Shown in pieces: positions 1-10,050 of a DNA stretch of 64,000 nt. The notes under the pieces were generated by a model. That model saw only the letters and a list, made by a program, of their open reading frames with translations, had not been told where the DNA came from and made no database searches. The position numbers were made by a program, and so were the translations under genes. This stretch comes from Kitagawia praeruptora (taxonomy: Eukaryota; Streptophyta; Magnoliopsida; Apiales; Apiaceae). Location: the NCBI GenBank assembly GCA_037693485.1, contig CM075351.1, positions 17,975,001-18,039,000 on the forward strand, read 5' to 3'. How positions within the stretch are numbered: position 1 is the first letter of the stretch; each line of letters begins with the position of its first letter.

Positions 1-388
1 TTAATAGTTATGTTGTATGTATATATGTATGTATGCATATATACATACAACATAACTATGCATGCATATATGTATGTATGTATGTATGTATGTATATGTA
101 TGTATGCATGTATGTATGTAACTATGTATGTATGAATGTATGTATGTATATATGTATATATGTATGCATGTACGTATGCATGTATAATTAATAGTTATGT
201 ATGTATGTATGTATGTACGTACGTATGCATGTATAATTAATAATTATCTACAAATATACATTCTAATTAATAATTATACATTATCTGAGTTAAGCCAACT
301 GAGATTTATCTACAAATTAATAAATATAAACAAAAATATGTAGTATGTGTATGTATATAATATTATAGTACATTGTTATATATCCACA

Positions 389-437
<49 letters not shown>

Positions 438-1020
438 TTATGTTTGTACATGTGTTTGTATGTATAAATATGCATATTAATTATACAACAATTAATAGAT
501 TAAAAATAATGAAATATTAATAGATTATACAATATAAATGTATGTATGTATGTATGTATGTATGTTATATAGTATGTATGCGTGTATGTATGTATATAAT
601 ATTATAGTGTATTATTATATATATATCCACATAAATTTATATATGTATGTATTTATGTTTGTACATGTGTTTTTATATATAAATATGCATATTAATTATA
701 CAACAATTAATATATTACAAATAGTGAAATATTAATAGATTATACAACATAAATGTATGTATGTATGTATGTATGTAGTACTTATGCATGTATAATTAAT
801 AATTATGTATGGATGTATGTATGTATGTATGTGTGTATGTACATATGCATGTATAATTATTTATGTTTATGTATGTATAATTAATAATTATGTATGTAGT
901 GTATGTATGTATGTATGTATGTATGTGTGTATGTACGTATACATGTATATTTATTTATGTATGTGTAGTATAATTAATAATTATGTATGTATGTATATAT
1001 GTGTTTATGTATGTAGATAA
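1..1020. repeat. TATG/TGTA tetranucleotide microsatellite block
   Basis: About 1 kb dominated by TATG/TGTA/TACA runs broken by TAATTAATAATTATG spacers, with an (AT)n tract near 393-428. A longer unit is also repeated: the stretch from about 352 to 540 returns, diverged, at about 591 to 755. Short open frames here read only Met/Tyr/Cys/Val strings and are translations of the repeat, not genes. Confidence 0.9.
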
Positions 1021-1043
1021 TGATTTTTAATATAAGCTCAAAT

Positions 1044-1115
1044 GTTCACATAGCTCAACTGGTTATGGTGTTGCATTAGTTATGCAAGGTCATGGGTTCG
1101 AATCCTTTGAATAAC
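1044..1115 (+). pseudogene. tRNA-Thr(AGT)-like pseudogene or tRNA-derived SINE head
   Basis: A 72-base stretch with a consensus A box (TAGCTCAACTGG, 1051-1062) and B box (GGTTCGAATCC, 1095-1105). The anticodon arm is perfect: TTGCA (1071-1075) pairs with TGCAA (1083-1087) around a 7-base loop whose central triplet is AGT, a threonine anticodon. The D arm, T stem and acceptor pair poorly, so it is unlikely to give a working tRNA. It could be a decayed tRNA gene or the 5' part of a tRNA-derived SINE. No poly-A tail or target duplication was identified. Confidence 0.55.
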
Positions 1116-1977
1116 ATTATTTTTACAAATATTTAAAGTTAGGTTTGGAGTGAGGTTCGGAGGGTCCGAACAAATATTTAGAGTTAGGTTTGGAGTGAGG
1201 GTCCGAACCTATGAATAAATTTGCTCAGGGAAACCCCCTGTTGGTGTATTTGATATATAATAGATGGATTAGTTGTTGAAATTCTCATGATTTTGATGAT
1301 CATACATATTGATGATCATACATACTAATCAAACTGGATATGTGTACTCGACTAACATTATTTTGCAGGATTATCACTTATATCATTAAGTAGCAAAACA
1401 GGGTATCTCAGTTAGCTAGCTGTACAAGATTTTCTATAACTCAGCAAGCAGAGTCCAGAATCACTGGGAGTCCGAGTTTCATGGAGTTTGAATAGGATTA
1501 AACTTCTGTGAGGACTTTAATTAGAAAAACATATCGTATAAATATATATGGGCTCAAAAATGTTTTTAATCGTTTTTATCTATTTATATTTTTTTTAAAA
1601 AACCTATATTATAGGAAGTTGTTTCTAATCGTTTCTCTATATAAACAAACTTCCTTCTTCTACGTTTCTAAAGACCAGAACGTTGCTTTGTGAATGTAAA
1701 TTCTTTTTTCTAAATTTCTTTTCTAAACGTTGATATTTTGAACGTTGGATTTGAATTAATCTTTTAACAAACTCGTGAGACTTGGTAGTCAAGACCGTTG
1801 TGTTGTTGTGTGCTTAATTTAGATCGTACGTTTATTATAAAAGACTTGTGAGTTTTTCTTACAAAAATTGTTGAACATCATACGAAAAACACAAGTATTT
1901 TTATCAAGCTGATTTGATATATTTTTAAAACACTTGATCTCTATATACTAATACAATTTAGATTTCTTATTAGAGTT
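1116..1977. other. No gene recognised; AT-rich repeat-like DNA
   Basis: Contains a short duplicated motif (GTTAGGTTTGGAGTGAGG at about 1138 and 1178) and sequence from about 1239 (TGTTGGTGTATTTG) that has the feel of a Copia LTR. No second LTR, primer site or coding region could be tied to it, so no element is called. Confidence 0.4.
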
Positions 1978-2198
1978 AACAAAATGTATTCGGCTCATTA
2001 TTCATCGAAAGTATATTCTTTTGTTACTGTAATTTTCAAATAGCTATCAATTACCTCGGCTGAAAGTATATTCTATTATTTTTGTAATTTTCAGATAGCT
2101 ATGAATTGTTTCTCTAGTTGACAAAAGGCCACTAGCTTTCAAATTACAACGTTAGACACTATTTTAGGTGTTGTTGATAGTAACACTTGTTTAGAAGT
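1978..2198. repeat. 221-bp direct repeat, copy 1
   Basis: Begins AACAAAATGTATTCGGC and ends TTAGAAGT. The same 221 bases, with only a handful of substitutions, recur in the same orientation at 5062-5282. It has no obvious coding content or terminal inverted repeats. Confidence 0.85.
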
Positions 2199-2472
2199 GG
2201 TCTTAAGTCAATTCTTGCTCATGCTCTGGTTGGGTAGACGGGTATCTAAAATTATTACCTAGTAGATATTCTATTTTTTTTTTTTTTGTGAAAGTCGTTA
2301 TTTACTTTTTAAGCAACAAGTGAATTGTTATATGTGGTCAACTGTTCTCCGCTGATATTTTTGGGATTAAATTGATTTGAATTAAAATTTAAAATTATTA
2401 TTTTCTAATTTTAAAAGACTAAAATAAAGTAGATATATTTATTAAATATTTTTAAATATACAACGTATATGA

Positions 2473-3308
2473 TTTTCAATTGAGGTTATTGCACTTTGTA
2501 ACCCTTAAGTATTTGTCAAAGTCACATAGGTACCTTTATTTTTTTTTTTCTGGCACTTCACCTCCTATACTTCCTTTTCTCTTTGAGTTTGCAACCCCTG
2601 AACATGATTTTATCAAAATGTCATTATTTGTAAGGGGTATTTTAGTCTTTTTATTAATAAATTTATTTATTTTACATGAAATATATTATTTACTTTACAT
2701 AAAAATATTATAATTTAATTTTATATTAATAAATATAATCCTTTTTATTTCAAAACATTTATGCATTATTTGAATTAATTGAATATATAATGCGATGATG
2801 CAATTGTAAACTATTTTTTCTTAGAATTAATATAATGTAGTTCAAGATTATTTTATTTAAAAAATTTACTGATTTCACTTAATCACGATTTCTCTTGGAC
2901 GGTTAAAATAATAAAATTATAAAAAAATTAAATAAAATAATCTTAAACTGCATAATATTATTTCTAAGAAAAAAATAGTTTACAATTGTATCATTACATT
3001 TTTCAATTAAATCAAATAGTGCATAAATATTTTTAAATAAAAAGGATTATATGTATTAATATAAAATTAAATTATAATATTTGTATATAAAATAAACTAT
3101 ATATTTCATGTAAAATAAATATATTTATTAATAAAAGACTAAAATACCCCTTACAAATAATGACATTTTGATGAAATAATGTTCCGGGATTGCAAACTGA
3201 AAGAGAAAAGGAAGTATAGGAGGTGAAGTGCCAGCAAAAAAATAAAGGTACCTATTTGACTTTAACAAATATTTAGGGGTTACAAAGTGCAACAAGCTCT
3301 TTTCAATT
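2473..3308. mobile_element. Mutator-like foldback MITE 1 with 9-bp target duplication
   Basis: An 818-bp near-palindrome (2482-3299) whose two arms, about 390 bp each, pair end to end around an unpaired centre near 2870-2905. The left end reads GAGGTTATTGC and the right end is the inverse, GCAACAAGCTC. It is flanked by the perfect 9-bp direct repeat TTTTCAATT (2473-2481 and 3300-3308). Long terminal inverted repeats with a 9-bp duplication are the hallmark of Mutator superfamily elements. There is no transposase, so it is non-autonomous. Short open frames inside the arms are incidental. Confidence 0.85.
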
Positions 3309-4161
3309 AGACACAATAATTTATATATGCATCAGTTTAGATGCTCCTAGTGGGTGACATGTGATTAAACCCCTGGAACTTCTAGATAATGTTCAATCAA
3401 ACATACTCAAACAATCAAGCAAAACAATCATATAATACATCAATAATGTTCATAAACAGCAGGAGAAGACAAAATATTACCTAATCGGAATCCAATCGAG
3501 CCCTAATCCAATCGGAATCCCAAATCGAAATCGACGGAACCAAAAATTGCCTACCTGCGAAATTGAGAAAAATTGTCTGCCTGAGAAATTGAGAGAAATT
3601 GCGAGTGTGAGTGTTTGAGGACGAGTGTTGAAGTTAAGTGTTGGAGATTGTACGTACCTAAAGGCTCCGCCTGAGATTGAAGTCGCGGCGAAGATTGATT
3701 GAAGACGTGGCGAGTGTAAACAATTGATTGAAGATGAGTGGCGAAGTTGAGTGTTGAGGCTTCGATTGAGGAGTGAGGAGTGAGGAATGTTTGGGGGTGA
3801 GGAGGGTGAGGAGTATTGAGTACAGTTCCGATTGAAGAACAGCAGTAATAAAATTTAAATTATTTATTAAAATTGAAACATTCGATAAGTATTTGGATCA
3901 GTTATATAATTAATTATTGGGCCTAATTTTTAAACATTAATCTACTAACCATAACACATTATTACCTATTTTTTAGATATTACTCTCATAATTATAACAC
4001 ATCTCTAAACAAAACACACAAATAATATATTTTTAAAATACAAATACATTATATAATAATATTTTTACACATAATAATAAATAAATTTTAAATTTTATTT
4101 TTAAAAAAAGAATAAATTCAAATCATTTAAATAAAATATTAAAACAAAATTAAGAAAATTT
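3309..4161. other. No gene recognised
   Basis: About 3470-3840 is less AT-rich and holds irregular repeats of AATCGGAATCC/AAATCGAAATCG and of AAATTGAGAAAAATTG. The rest is AT-rich. It may be the body of the Helitron that ends at 4187, but its 5' end was not found. Confidence 0.35.
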
Positions 4162-4187
4162 CGTGCATCGCACGGTATATAAGCTAG
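4162..4187 (+). mobile_element. Helitron 3' terminus
   Basis: A hairpin CGTGC-ATC-GCACG (4162-4174) is followed 9 bases later by CTAG (4184-4187) and then T, the standard plant Helitron 3' end. The same hairpin with small changes recurs at 53180, 53257 and 57981. The matching 5' end was not identified. Confidence 0.7.
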
Positions 4188-4394
4188 TATGTTTTAATAT
4201 ATGTTTTAAATTTTTTACTAATTGATACATTTTTATTTATAATGTTTTTACTTTTTTTACTAATTGATATGTTTTTGTTTTAATATGTTTTTGTTTTTTA
4301 GTCTTCATTAATCTAGATGCAACAAAGATGCAGGCTACTTACTAGTTACTGGACCCAAACAAAAAAGGCCTATGACAGCCAGCAAGCAGGCATG

Positions 4395-4814
4395 TTTACT
4401 GAATCATAGTCCATTAGCGTCGGCATACAACAACTAATGCAAATAAAAAAATATTACCTACAGCATCGATCAATTCAGACCCGATGCAAAAGAGTCGGTT
4501 TTGGACGCCGGTTGAGTAAAGACCGACGCTAAAGAGTCAGTTTTAGGCATCGATTAAATAAAAATCGATGTTAAAGGTTCAGTTTCAAGCGTCAGTTGTT
4601 ACGACCGACACTAAAGATCGGTTTTTGGTTGAGTAAAGACCGACGCTAAAGGGTAAGTTTTAGGCGTAGGTTGTTTCATAACCGACGCAAAAGGTCCAAC
4701 TAAATAGACATTAAGCGTCGGTTAAACTAGCAACCGACGCCTAAAATATGTATAGGCCAAGGTTCTCTATATAATCGACACTCAAAATGCGATGCTAAAA
4801 GACCTGTACTAGTG
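4395..4814 (+). mobile_element. CACTA element, 3' terminal fragment
   Basis: Ends in CTGTACTAGTG at 4814, the inverse of a CACTA terminus. It is preceded by dense subterminal repeats in both orientations of the GCGTCGGT/ACCGACGC type (for example near 4516, 4603, 4637, 4680 and 4716). Subterminal arrays of this kind are transposase-binding regions in En/Spm elements. No left CACTA end was found, so it is a truncated remnant. Confidence 0.7.
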
Positions 4815-5061
4815 TCTATTTAAATTATCCTCTTTTATAAATATGATTAAAATAATATATTTATATTAATTAATTAATTAATTATATCTTTTGATGCATA
4901 GCACAGGTAGAACCTGTGTTGTCCCAGGACTTGGGTTCGACTTTGGCTCAATCCAAGAATTTTCTTAGAATAAATATTCAATTATAAGAATTACCTCTAT
5001 TATACTATTAGATATTTAATAGATTTTATTAACTTTAGTTACAAATTTAACTTAAAATCGT

Positions 5062-5282
5062 AACAAAATGTATTCGGCTCATTATTCATCGAAAGTATAT
5101 TCTTTTGTTACTGTAATTTTCAAATAGCTATCAATTACCTCGGCTGAAACTATATTCTATTATTTTTGTAATTTCGAGATAGCCATGAATTGTTTCTCTA
5201 GTTGACCAAAGGCCACTAGCTTTCAAATTACAACGTTAGACACTATGTTAGGTGTTGTTGATAGTAACACTTGTTTAGAAGT
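5062..5282. repeat. 221-bp direct repeat, copy 2
   Basis: Same length and orientation as 1978-2198, differing at a few positions. The two copies bracket the foldback MITE, a Helitron end and a CACTA fragment. See copy 1. Confidence 0.85.
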
Positions 5283-5439
5283 ACTTCTCCTTTCAACATG
5301 ATCTCTGTTACTTTGACAAGCCAACCAGTTGCATCTCCAAGTGTGCTAATCTTTTGATTAGCTAAATTAATATAAAATATTGATTAGGAAAAATTGAGCA
5401 ATCTTACTAGCTGAATTGACTAGCTATCAATATCAATAT

Positions 5440-5560
5440 CTTTTATATATATGAAGGAGAACCCGCAGGAGCTCTAGAATCGCTCGATTCATATTTATCT
5501 ATTTTTCTAGAGCTCCTCTATTTTAAATAATTAAAATCAAAACTTCCTTCTTTAATTCCT
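5440..5560 (+). repeat. Helitron-family 5'-like segment with 13-bp inverted repeat
   Basis: GAAGGAGAACCCGCAGGAGC resembles the GGAGGATACGCGGGAG head of the Helitron-family repeats at 17460, 19291 and 45976. Within it AGGAGCTCTAGAA (5467-5479) is perfectly inverted at 5505-5517 with a 25-base loop. Family membership is inferred by eye and is tentative. Confidence 0.4.
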
Positions 5561-5818
5561 ATTTTTTAGAAAAGAAATCAAAAATTCCTTTTTTAACATT
5601 AATATTAACATCTTCGAAATAGAAAAGGTTTTCGAATTTGTAAGGAAGAAAAAGTCAAATTTATATATTCGAAATAGAAAAAAAAATATTTTCTTATATA
5701 TATACAATCATCATTGTTTCTAACGATCAAATTTTATCACCATGTTTGTAATTCTTCTCTCGCTTCTTTTATACTTTTGTCTTCATCTATATTCTTTTAG
5801 TTTTTTATTCATTCTTAT

Positions 5819-7303
5819 TGTTATGCTAAATTTACGCAAGCGCACGTTGTCACAAGTAATATATGATTAAAAATCAAGTTCGTTCCCACAAAGATCTAGA
5901 ATGGTGTCCAATTCAGTAAATATGCCTATGCAACAATGTATGGTTTTAACTCACTGCTAAGAAAAGTAACAAATTGGGGTTGATTATCTAAATTATACTA
6001 AGTGCAAATTATAAACTAAGAATTAAACAATTAACGAGAATAAAAATCGAATTACTTATATGAGAATAAACATGGAATCCTAGTTTCATCATCTACTTCA
6101 CTTAGAGTAGCAGCCTTTAATTAAAACATGCGATGGTTTTGATATCTGATCGGACAACACGAAATAAGTATACGCTACCTGTCAGCATACGCATACCAAA
6201 CTAAACATACATCCACAAAAGAGATAGAAGATGAATAGACACCAATTATGCTTAGACCCTATATGTCTATAGAATTTGAAAACATAATGGTTGAAGAACA
6301 AGTTATCCATAAAGATCACATAGGGCGGTATAAGTATTTTCATCTCACACCACAATCATATTGATAACAATTATGAACCTATGCTAGCATGGCAAGTTCT
6401 AAATCTCAAGATCCACTTTCACTTCACAAGAGATTAACAATTCAATTTAGATGTTAGCTACGCATCCAAAAGCATTAAGATTAACCATACGAGGATATCA
6501 GTATTCACCACACATAAATCTTTAAGGCATGCAAACTACTAAGCTACATAGATAAATTCACTAGGATCCCACGACAATGATTAGCCCATAATTGAACCGT
6601 TCATCATCGTGGGATTTGATGAAAACATGATAAATAACAAGATATGAATAAAAGACGTAATTATATTAATAAACAAGAGTTTAAGAAAAACAAATCTAGA
6701 ACAAAGGATGAAGTAGATCTAGATCCGTTGCTTGTCACGAGCGTTGAACCCTTCTCTCCTTTTCTCCCTTGCAGATCTAAGCTAGGTTACAATAATAAAA
6801 CTATGATAATCTGTATATATCTATTACAATGGTAGGATGTGTTTAAATAGGCTCTAAAAGTCTTTCCCATCAAGAAAATACCCAAAATAGAGTTAAAACA
6901 GAATTTCTGTAAAATACGTTTCCTAAACTGATTCTGTTTTAAAGGGAAATTCGTAGCTGACTTTTCTTCTATTTTCCAGAACCGTTCCAGACGTAATTGG
7001 GCCTCTGAACCACCTTAGAATGATAGAGAATCTCGTTATCTTCGCGTGGACTGCTTACGGGCTGAAAACAGACTTATAGAACTCAAGATATGGCCCAAAC
7101 AGTGAATCTCACGCGTGCAGCCCAATAAATCCGAATTTTAATCAATTAATTCCCAAAAAATTATAGAAGCATCCACCTTAGTCAACCTTCTCGTAAATCT
7201 GCACAACTAAGCAAAACACATCAAAATTACAAGAAACTTGAGTCCAAGATCATCAATTTCAGCCGATTTAGAATGCTCCAAGTGGATATAAATCCACTTA
7301 TCA
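5819..7303 (-). repeat. 3' LTR of the Athila-like element
   Basis: 1,485 bp, TG...CA on the plus strand (TGTTATGC...TTATCA). Nearly identical to 12880-14364. An internal inverted pair ATCCCACGA/TCGTGGGAT lies near 6566-6614. Confidence 0.93.
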
Positions 7304-7319
7304 CACCCCCAAACTTAAA
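7304..7319 (-). other. Polypurine tract beside the 3' LTR
   Basis: Read on the minus strand this is TTTAAGTTTGGGGG (7306-7319) just before the LTR start, the expected primer for plus-strand DNA synthesis. Confidence 0.8.
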
Positions 7320-7322
7320 CCG

Positions 7323-7340
7323 ATGCTTGTCCTCAAGCAT
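7323..7340 (-). other. Hairpin beside the polypurine tract (copy 1)
   Basis: ATGCTTG-TCCT-CAAGCAT as written on the plus strand: a 7-bp stem with a 4-base loop that reads AGGA in the sense RNA, immediately 5' of the polypurine tract. A second hairpin-tract pair is at 9064-9099. Confidence 0.65.
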
Positions 7341-8112
7341 TAACAATTACAACTAACTAACTAGTACCACTTCCGTAGGTGATCACGGTTGCATTTGGCA
7401 TATGCAACAAGCCCTTTAAACCCCTAGGCAGCCCTAGTGGACGAGTATGGTCTCGTGAGGGCCTATAGCGAATGTACCCACAAAATCCAATTAACCTAAT
7501 GCAATGCAATGCATGAATGCAACTAATATGCAAATGCAATTAATCTAATCTACCATACCTTCAAATCCTCTCATGCCATATCAACTTAAGAATCAAAGTA
7601 AATACGCAATGTCTTGGTGTCGAAAGTGCAAGTATTCACATAGTCTACTCAATGAACATGCATAAGTTCTCACAAGCCCATGTCAAGTGTAAGAATAAGT
7701 TAGTAAACATGCTAAGCCTACAAGAGTACATCTTTGAGACAAAACTCGGGATCTCATACGCAAAAACAAGCAAACACTCACAATCCACTCACAAAAGAAT
7801 TTTCACTCAAGAACAAGGGTAAGTGTATCACTCAATTCCAACAAAATCATAAACACGCTTGACATTTGGTATCAATCTAACTCTTAACACAACATACATC
7901 AATGACGATAATCAAAAGGTCTTTAATTGGGTTGTAACGGGGCTAGGGACAAGGTATGTCAAATAAGCCAAAACAGGTGAAGTGTCAAAAGCTAGTAAGT
8001 ACCATAATACATCATACACAACACCATATTCTCCCCCCCACATAATTTTTACTAAAACAAACACTCGACTAGTCGACTGAAATAGGATCGCAACAAATAC
8101 AAACATGCTCTC

Positions 8113-8150
<38 letters not shown>

Positions 8151-9063
8151 TTTGTATTTTTTTTTCTCGAGAGCTAAATAGAACACAAACAATAATATAA
8201 ACAATAACAATGATCCCATAATTTTATTACATATTTCGACTATCAAGTAAACAACCAAACCCAATTTTCAATATTTCCCCCAAAAGTAAGACCAACAATA
8301 AACCCCTCCTTGCACACCTTATTACTCCCTTAAGCACTCTACTAGCCTTTGACAATGTGGGTTCAAATTAATGTAAGGCCAATACAAGAAACAGGTCCAG
8401 GCAAGTAATGTGGTATGTCACCGAAAAAATAGGATTAAGCTCAACGGGTTAACTAATTGATCATGTAAACATGGTTTGGTAATATGGGAAAATATGTGGT
8501 TATTCCTAATTGCCTTTATCATTTTAATCGTCAAATAATGTCATGCGTTTCAAGAAAGATCTCAAACAACTGCTAGCAATGCAAACAATCCGTGGACACT
8601 CAAGCAAACGAATAAATTGCAAATATGCAATAAGGCTCAAAACTCACTTGGTGGAAAAACATACTCAATCCCAAGCAAAAATCTCTCTAACGCACCAACT
8701 TGTATTCAGAGCATGCAAACTAAATCATCTTGCACATATTCATGTCCTTCTAATCACTTACAACATTCAATAAGTCTACTAGCTTCAACTTACTAGTGTA
8801 TGTGTGTGCACAAGAACAAAGCATATCACTTCTCAAACAAAAGCGTCAACAACACAAAATTCCTATCATGCATGGGTGCAAATGCAAACTACTATGAACT
8901 CACATGAAATTCGAAAATAAAAACAGAATGTCCTATATGAAACAAACGTAGATAACACAAACATAAATGCATAAATTACTACTACTAATATGCAAGCATG
9001 AAATCCTACATGAACACAATGACTAACAATCACATATATATACACTACTTATCCCTCAAACCA
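7341..9063 (-). other. Non-coding 3' region of the Athila-like element
   Basis: About 1.7 kb between the two polypurine-like modules. No frame resembles reverse transcriptase, integrase or the env-like gene of autonomous Athila elements. It holds an (AT)n tract at about 8117-8147. Short open frames here have no recognisable family. Confidence 0.6.
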
Positions 9064-9099
9064 CCCCCAAACTTAAAATATTCAATGTCCTCATTGAAT
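9064..9099 (-). other. Second polypurine-like tract with its own hairpin
   Basis: CCCCCAAACTTAAA (9064-9077) is identical to the 14 bases beside the LTR. It is followed by ATTCAATG-TCCT-CATTGAAT (9080-9099), an 8-bp stem with the same 4-base loop as 7323-7340 but a different stem sequence. It looks like a duplicated, RNA-level module. Confidence 0.6.
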
Positions 9100-9397
9100 G
9101 GAAGTAAATACAAGGGATAGCAGAAAACATACCTGAATACCGAAGCAGTCACCCTCCTCGAATGAATCTGAGGATATTGCGCACGAGCTCCATAGACCGG
9201 CCACCGTGCCTAAATACTACAAAACCCACAATTGACAAGAACACAAATTCGTAATAAAGATATGATTAGAGAAAAAGATTTACCCAATACGAATCAAAGA
9301 GGTGAACTTGCAATTAATTCCTCTTTAGAATTGAATTTTTAGATATATAAAAAAAAAATAGAAGAGGAATTGGATTTGTATGTATAGGTGTGTATAT

Positions 9398-9472
9398 AAA
9401 ATAATAATAATAATAATAAATAATAATAATAATAATAATAATAAAGAAAATAATAAAGAAAATAATAAAGAA

Positions 9473-9504
<32 letters not shown>

Positions 9505-9582
9505 ATAATAATAATAATACATAGTAAATAATAATAATAATAAAATAATAAAATAATAAAATAATAATAATAATAATAAATT
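9398..9582. repeat. (AAT)n microsatellite
   Basis: Imperfect AAT/ATT array with a short AATAATAAAGAAA sub-repeat around 9440-9480, inside the non-coding part of the Athila-like element. The poly-Ile/Leu/Tyr frames across it are repeat translations. Confidence 0.9.
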
Positions 9583-9791
9583 AGAATTAGAATAGAAAAA
9601 GGTTTATAATTTTTGGAGAAAAGATGGAAGGTTTTGGAATTAAAATAGGAAAAGAATAGGTTTAGAATGGGTGTATAAAAGAATGGGAGGAGAAAATAAT
9701 TTTTTTTTTATATATAATATGCACACACGCACAGAACAAATCAACAACCAGCTGAAACATTTCTCTTATCCTGAATCACGCGCAAACCGCG

Positions 9792-9946
9792 GCAAGTTGA
9801 ATGCAACTTGCTTTAATTCCAGACACGCAACAGCAAGTTGCGCCTCCGGGCCGCAAACTGCCTTATGGACAGAAACGCAACCGCAGGTTGCGTTACAGCC
9901 CCGCAACCTGCTCCTCTTCCAGTAACGCAGGGGCTACCTGCGTTAC
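9792..9946 (-). repeat. Array of four GCAAC/GTTGC hairpins
   Basis: Four consecutive perfect inverted repeats built from related words: 9792-9811 (8-bp stem, loop AATG), 9827-9843 (6-bp stem), 9874-9894 (9-bp stem, 3-base loop) and 9922-9946 (10-bp stem, 5-base loop). They are separated by similar spacers such as TTACAG, so the block looks like diverged tandem copies that each kept self-pairing. It lies downstream of gag-pro in the sense orientation. Confidence 0.75.
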
Positions 9947-10018
9947 AGACCCGCAATTTGCCCAAAATTTTTTTTTTCCTATACTAATGCATGGGTTGCC
10001 TCCCACGAAGCGCTTCTT

Positions 10019-10040
10019 TAACGTCAATAGCTTGACGTTA
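10019..10040 (-). other. Hairpin just downstream of the gag-pro stop
   Basis: TAACGTCA-ATAGCT-TGACGTTA: an 8-bp perfect stem with a 6-base loop, 10 bases past the stop codon in the sense direction. It could act on RNA stability, packaging or 3'-end events; its function is not shown. Confidence 0.6.
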
Positions 10041-10050
10041 CTTCCTCAAA

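Noticed and set aside
538..1020. Open frames rich in Met-Tyr-Val-Cys
   Set aside because: They are translations of the TATG/TGTA microsatellite.
4890..4950. GGTTCGACTTT, a B-box-like word suggesting another tRNA or SINE
   Set aside because: No matching A box or anticodon arm at the right spacing.
9325..9522. Poly-Leu/Ile/Tyr frame resembling a membrane peptide
   Set aside because: It is the (AAT)n microsatellite read on the minus strand.
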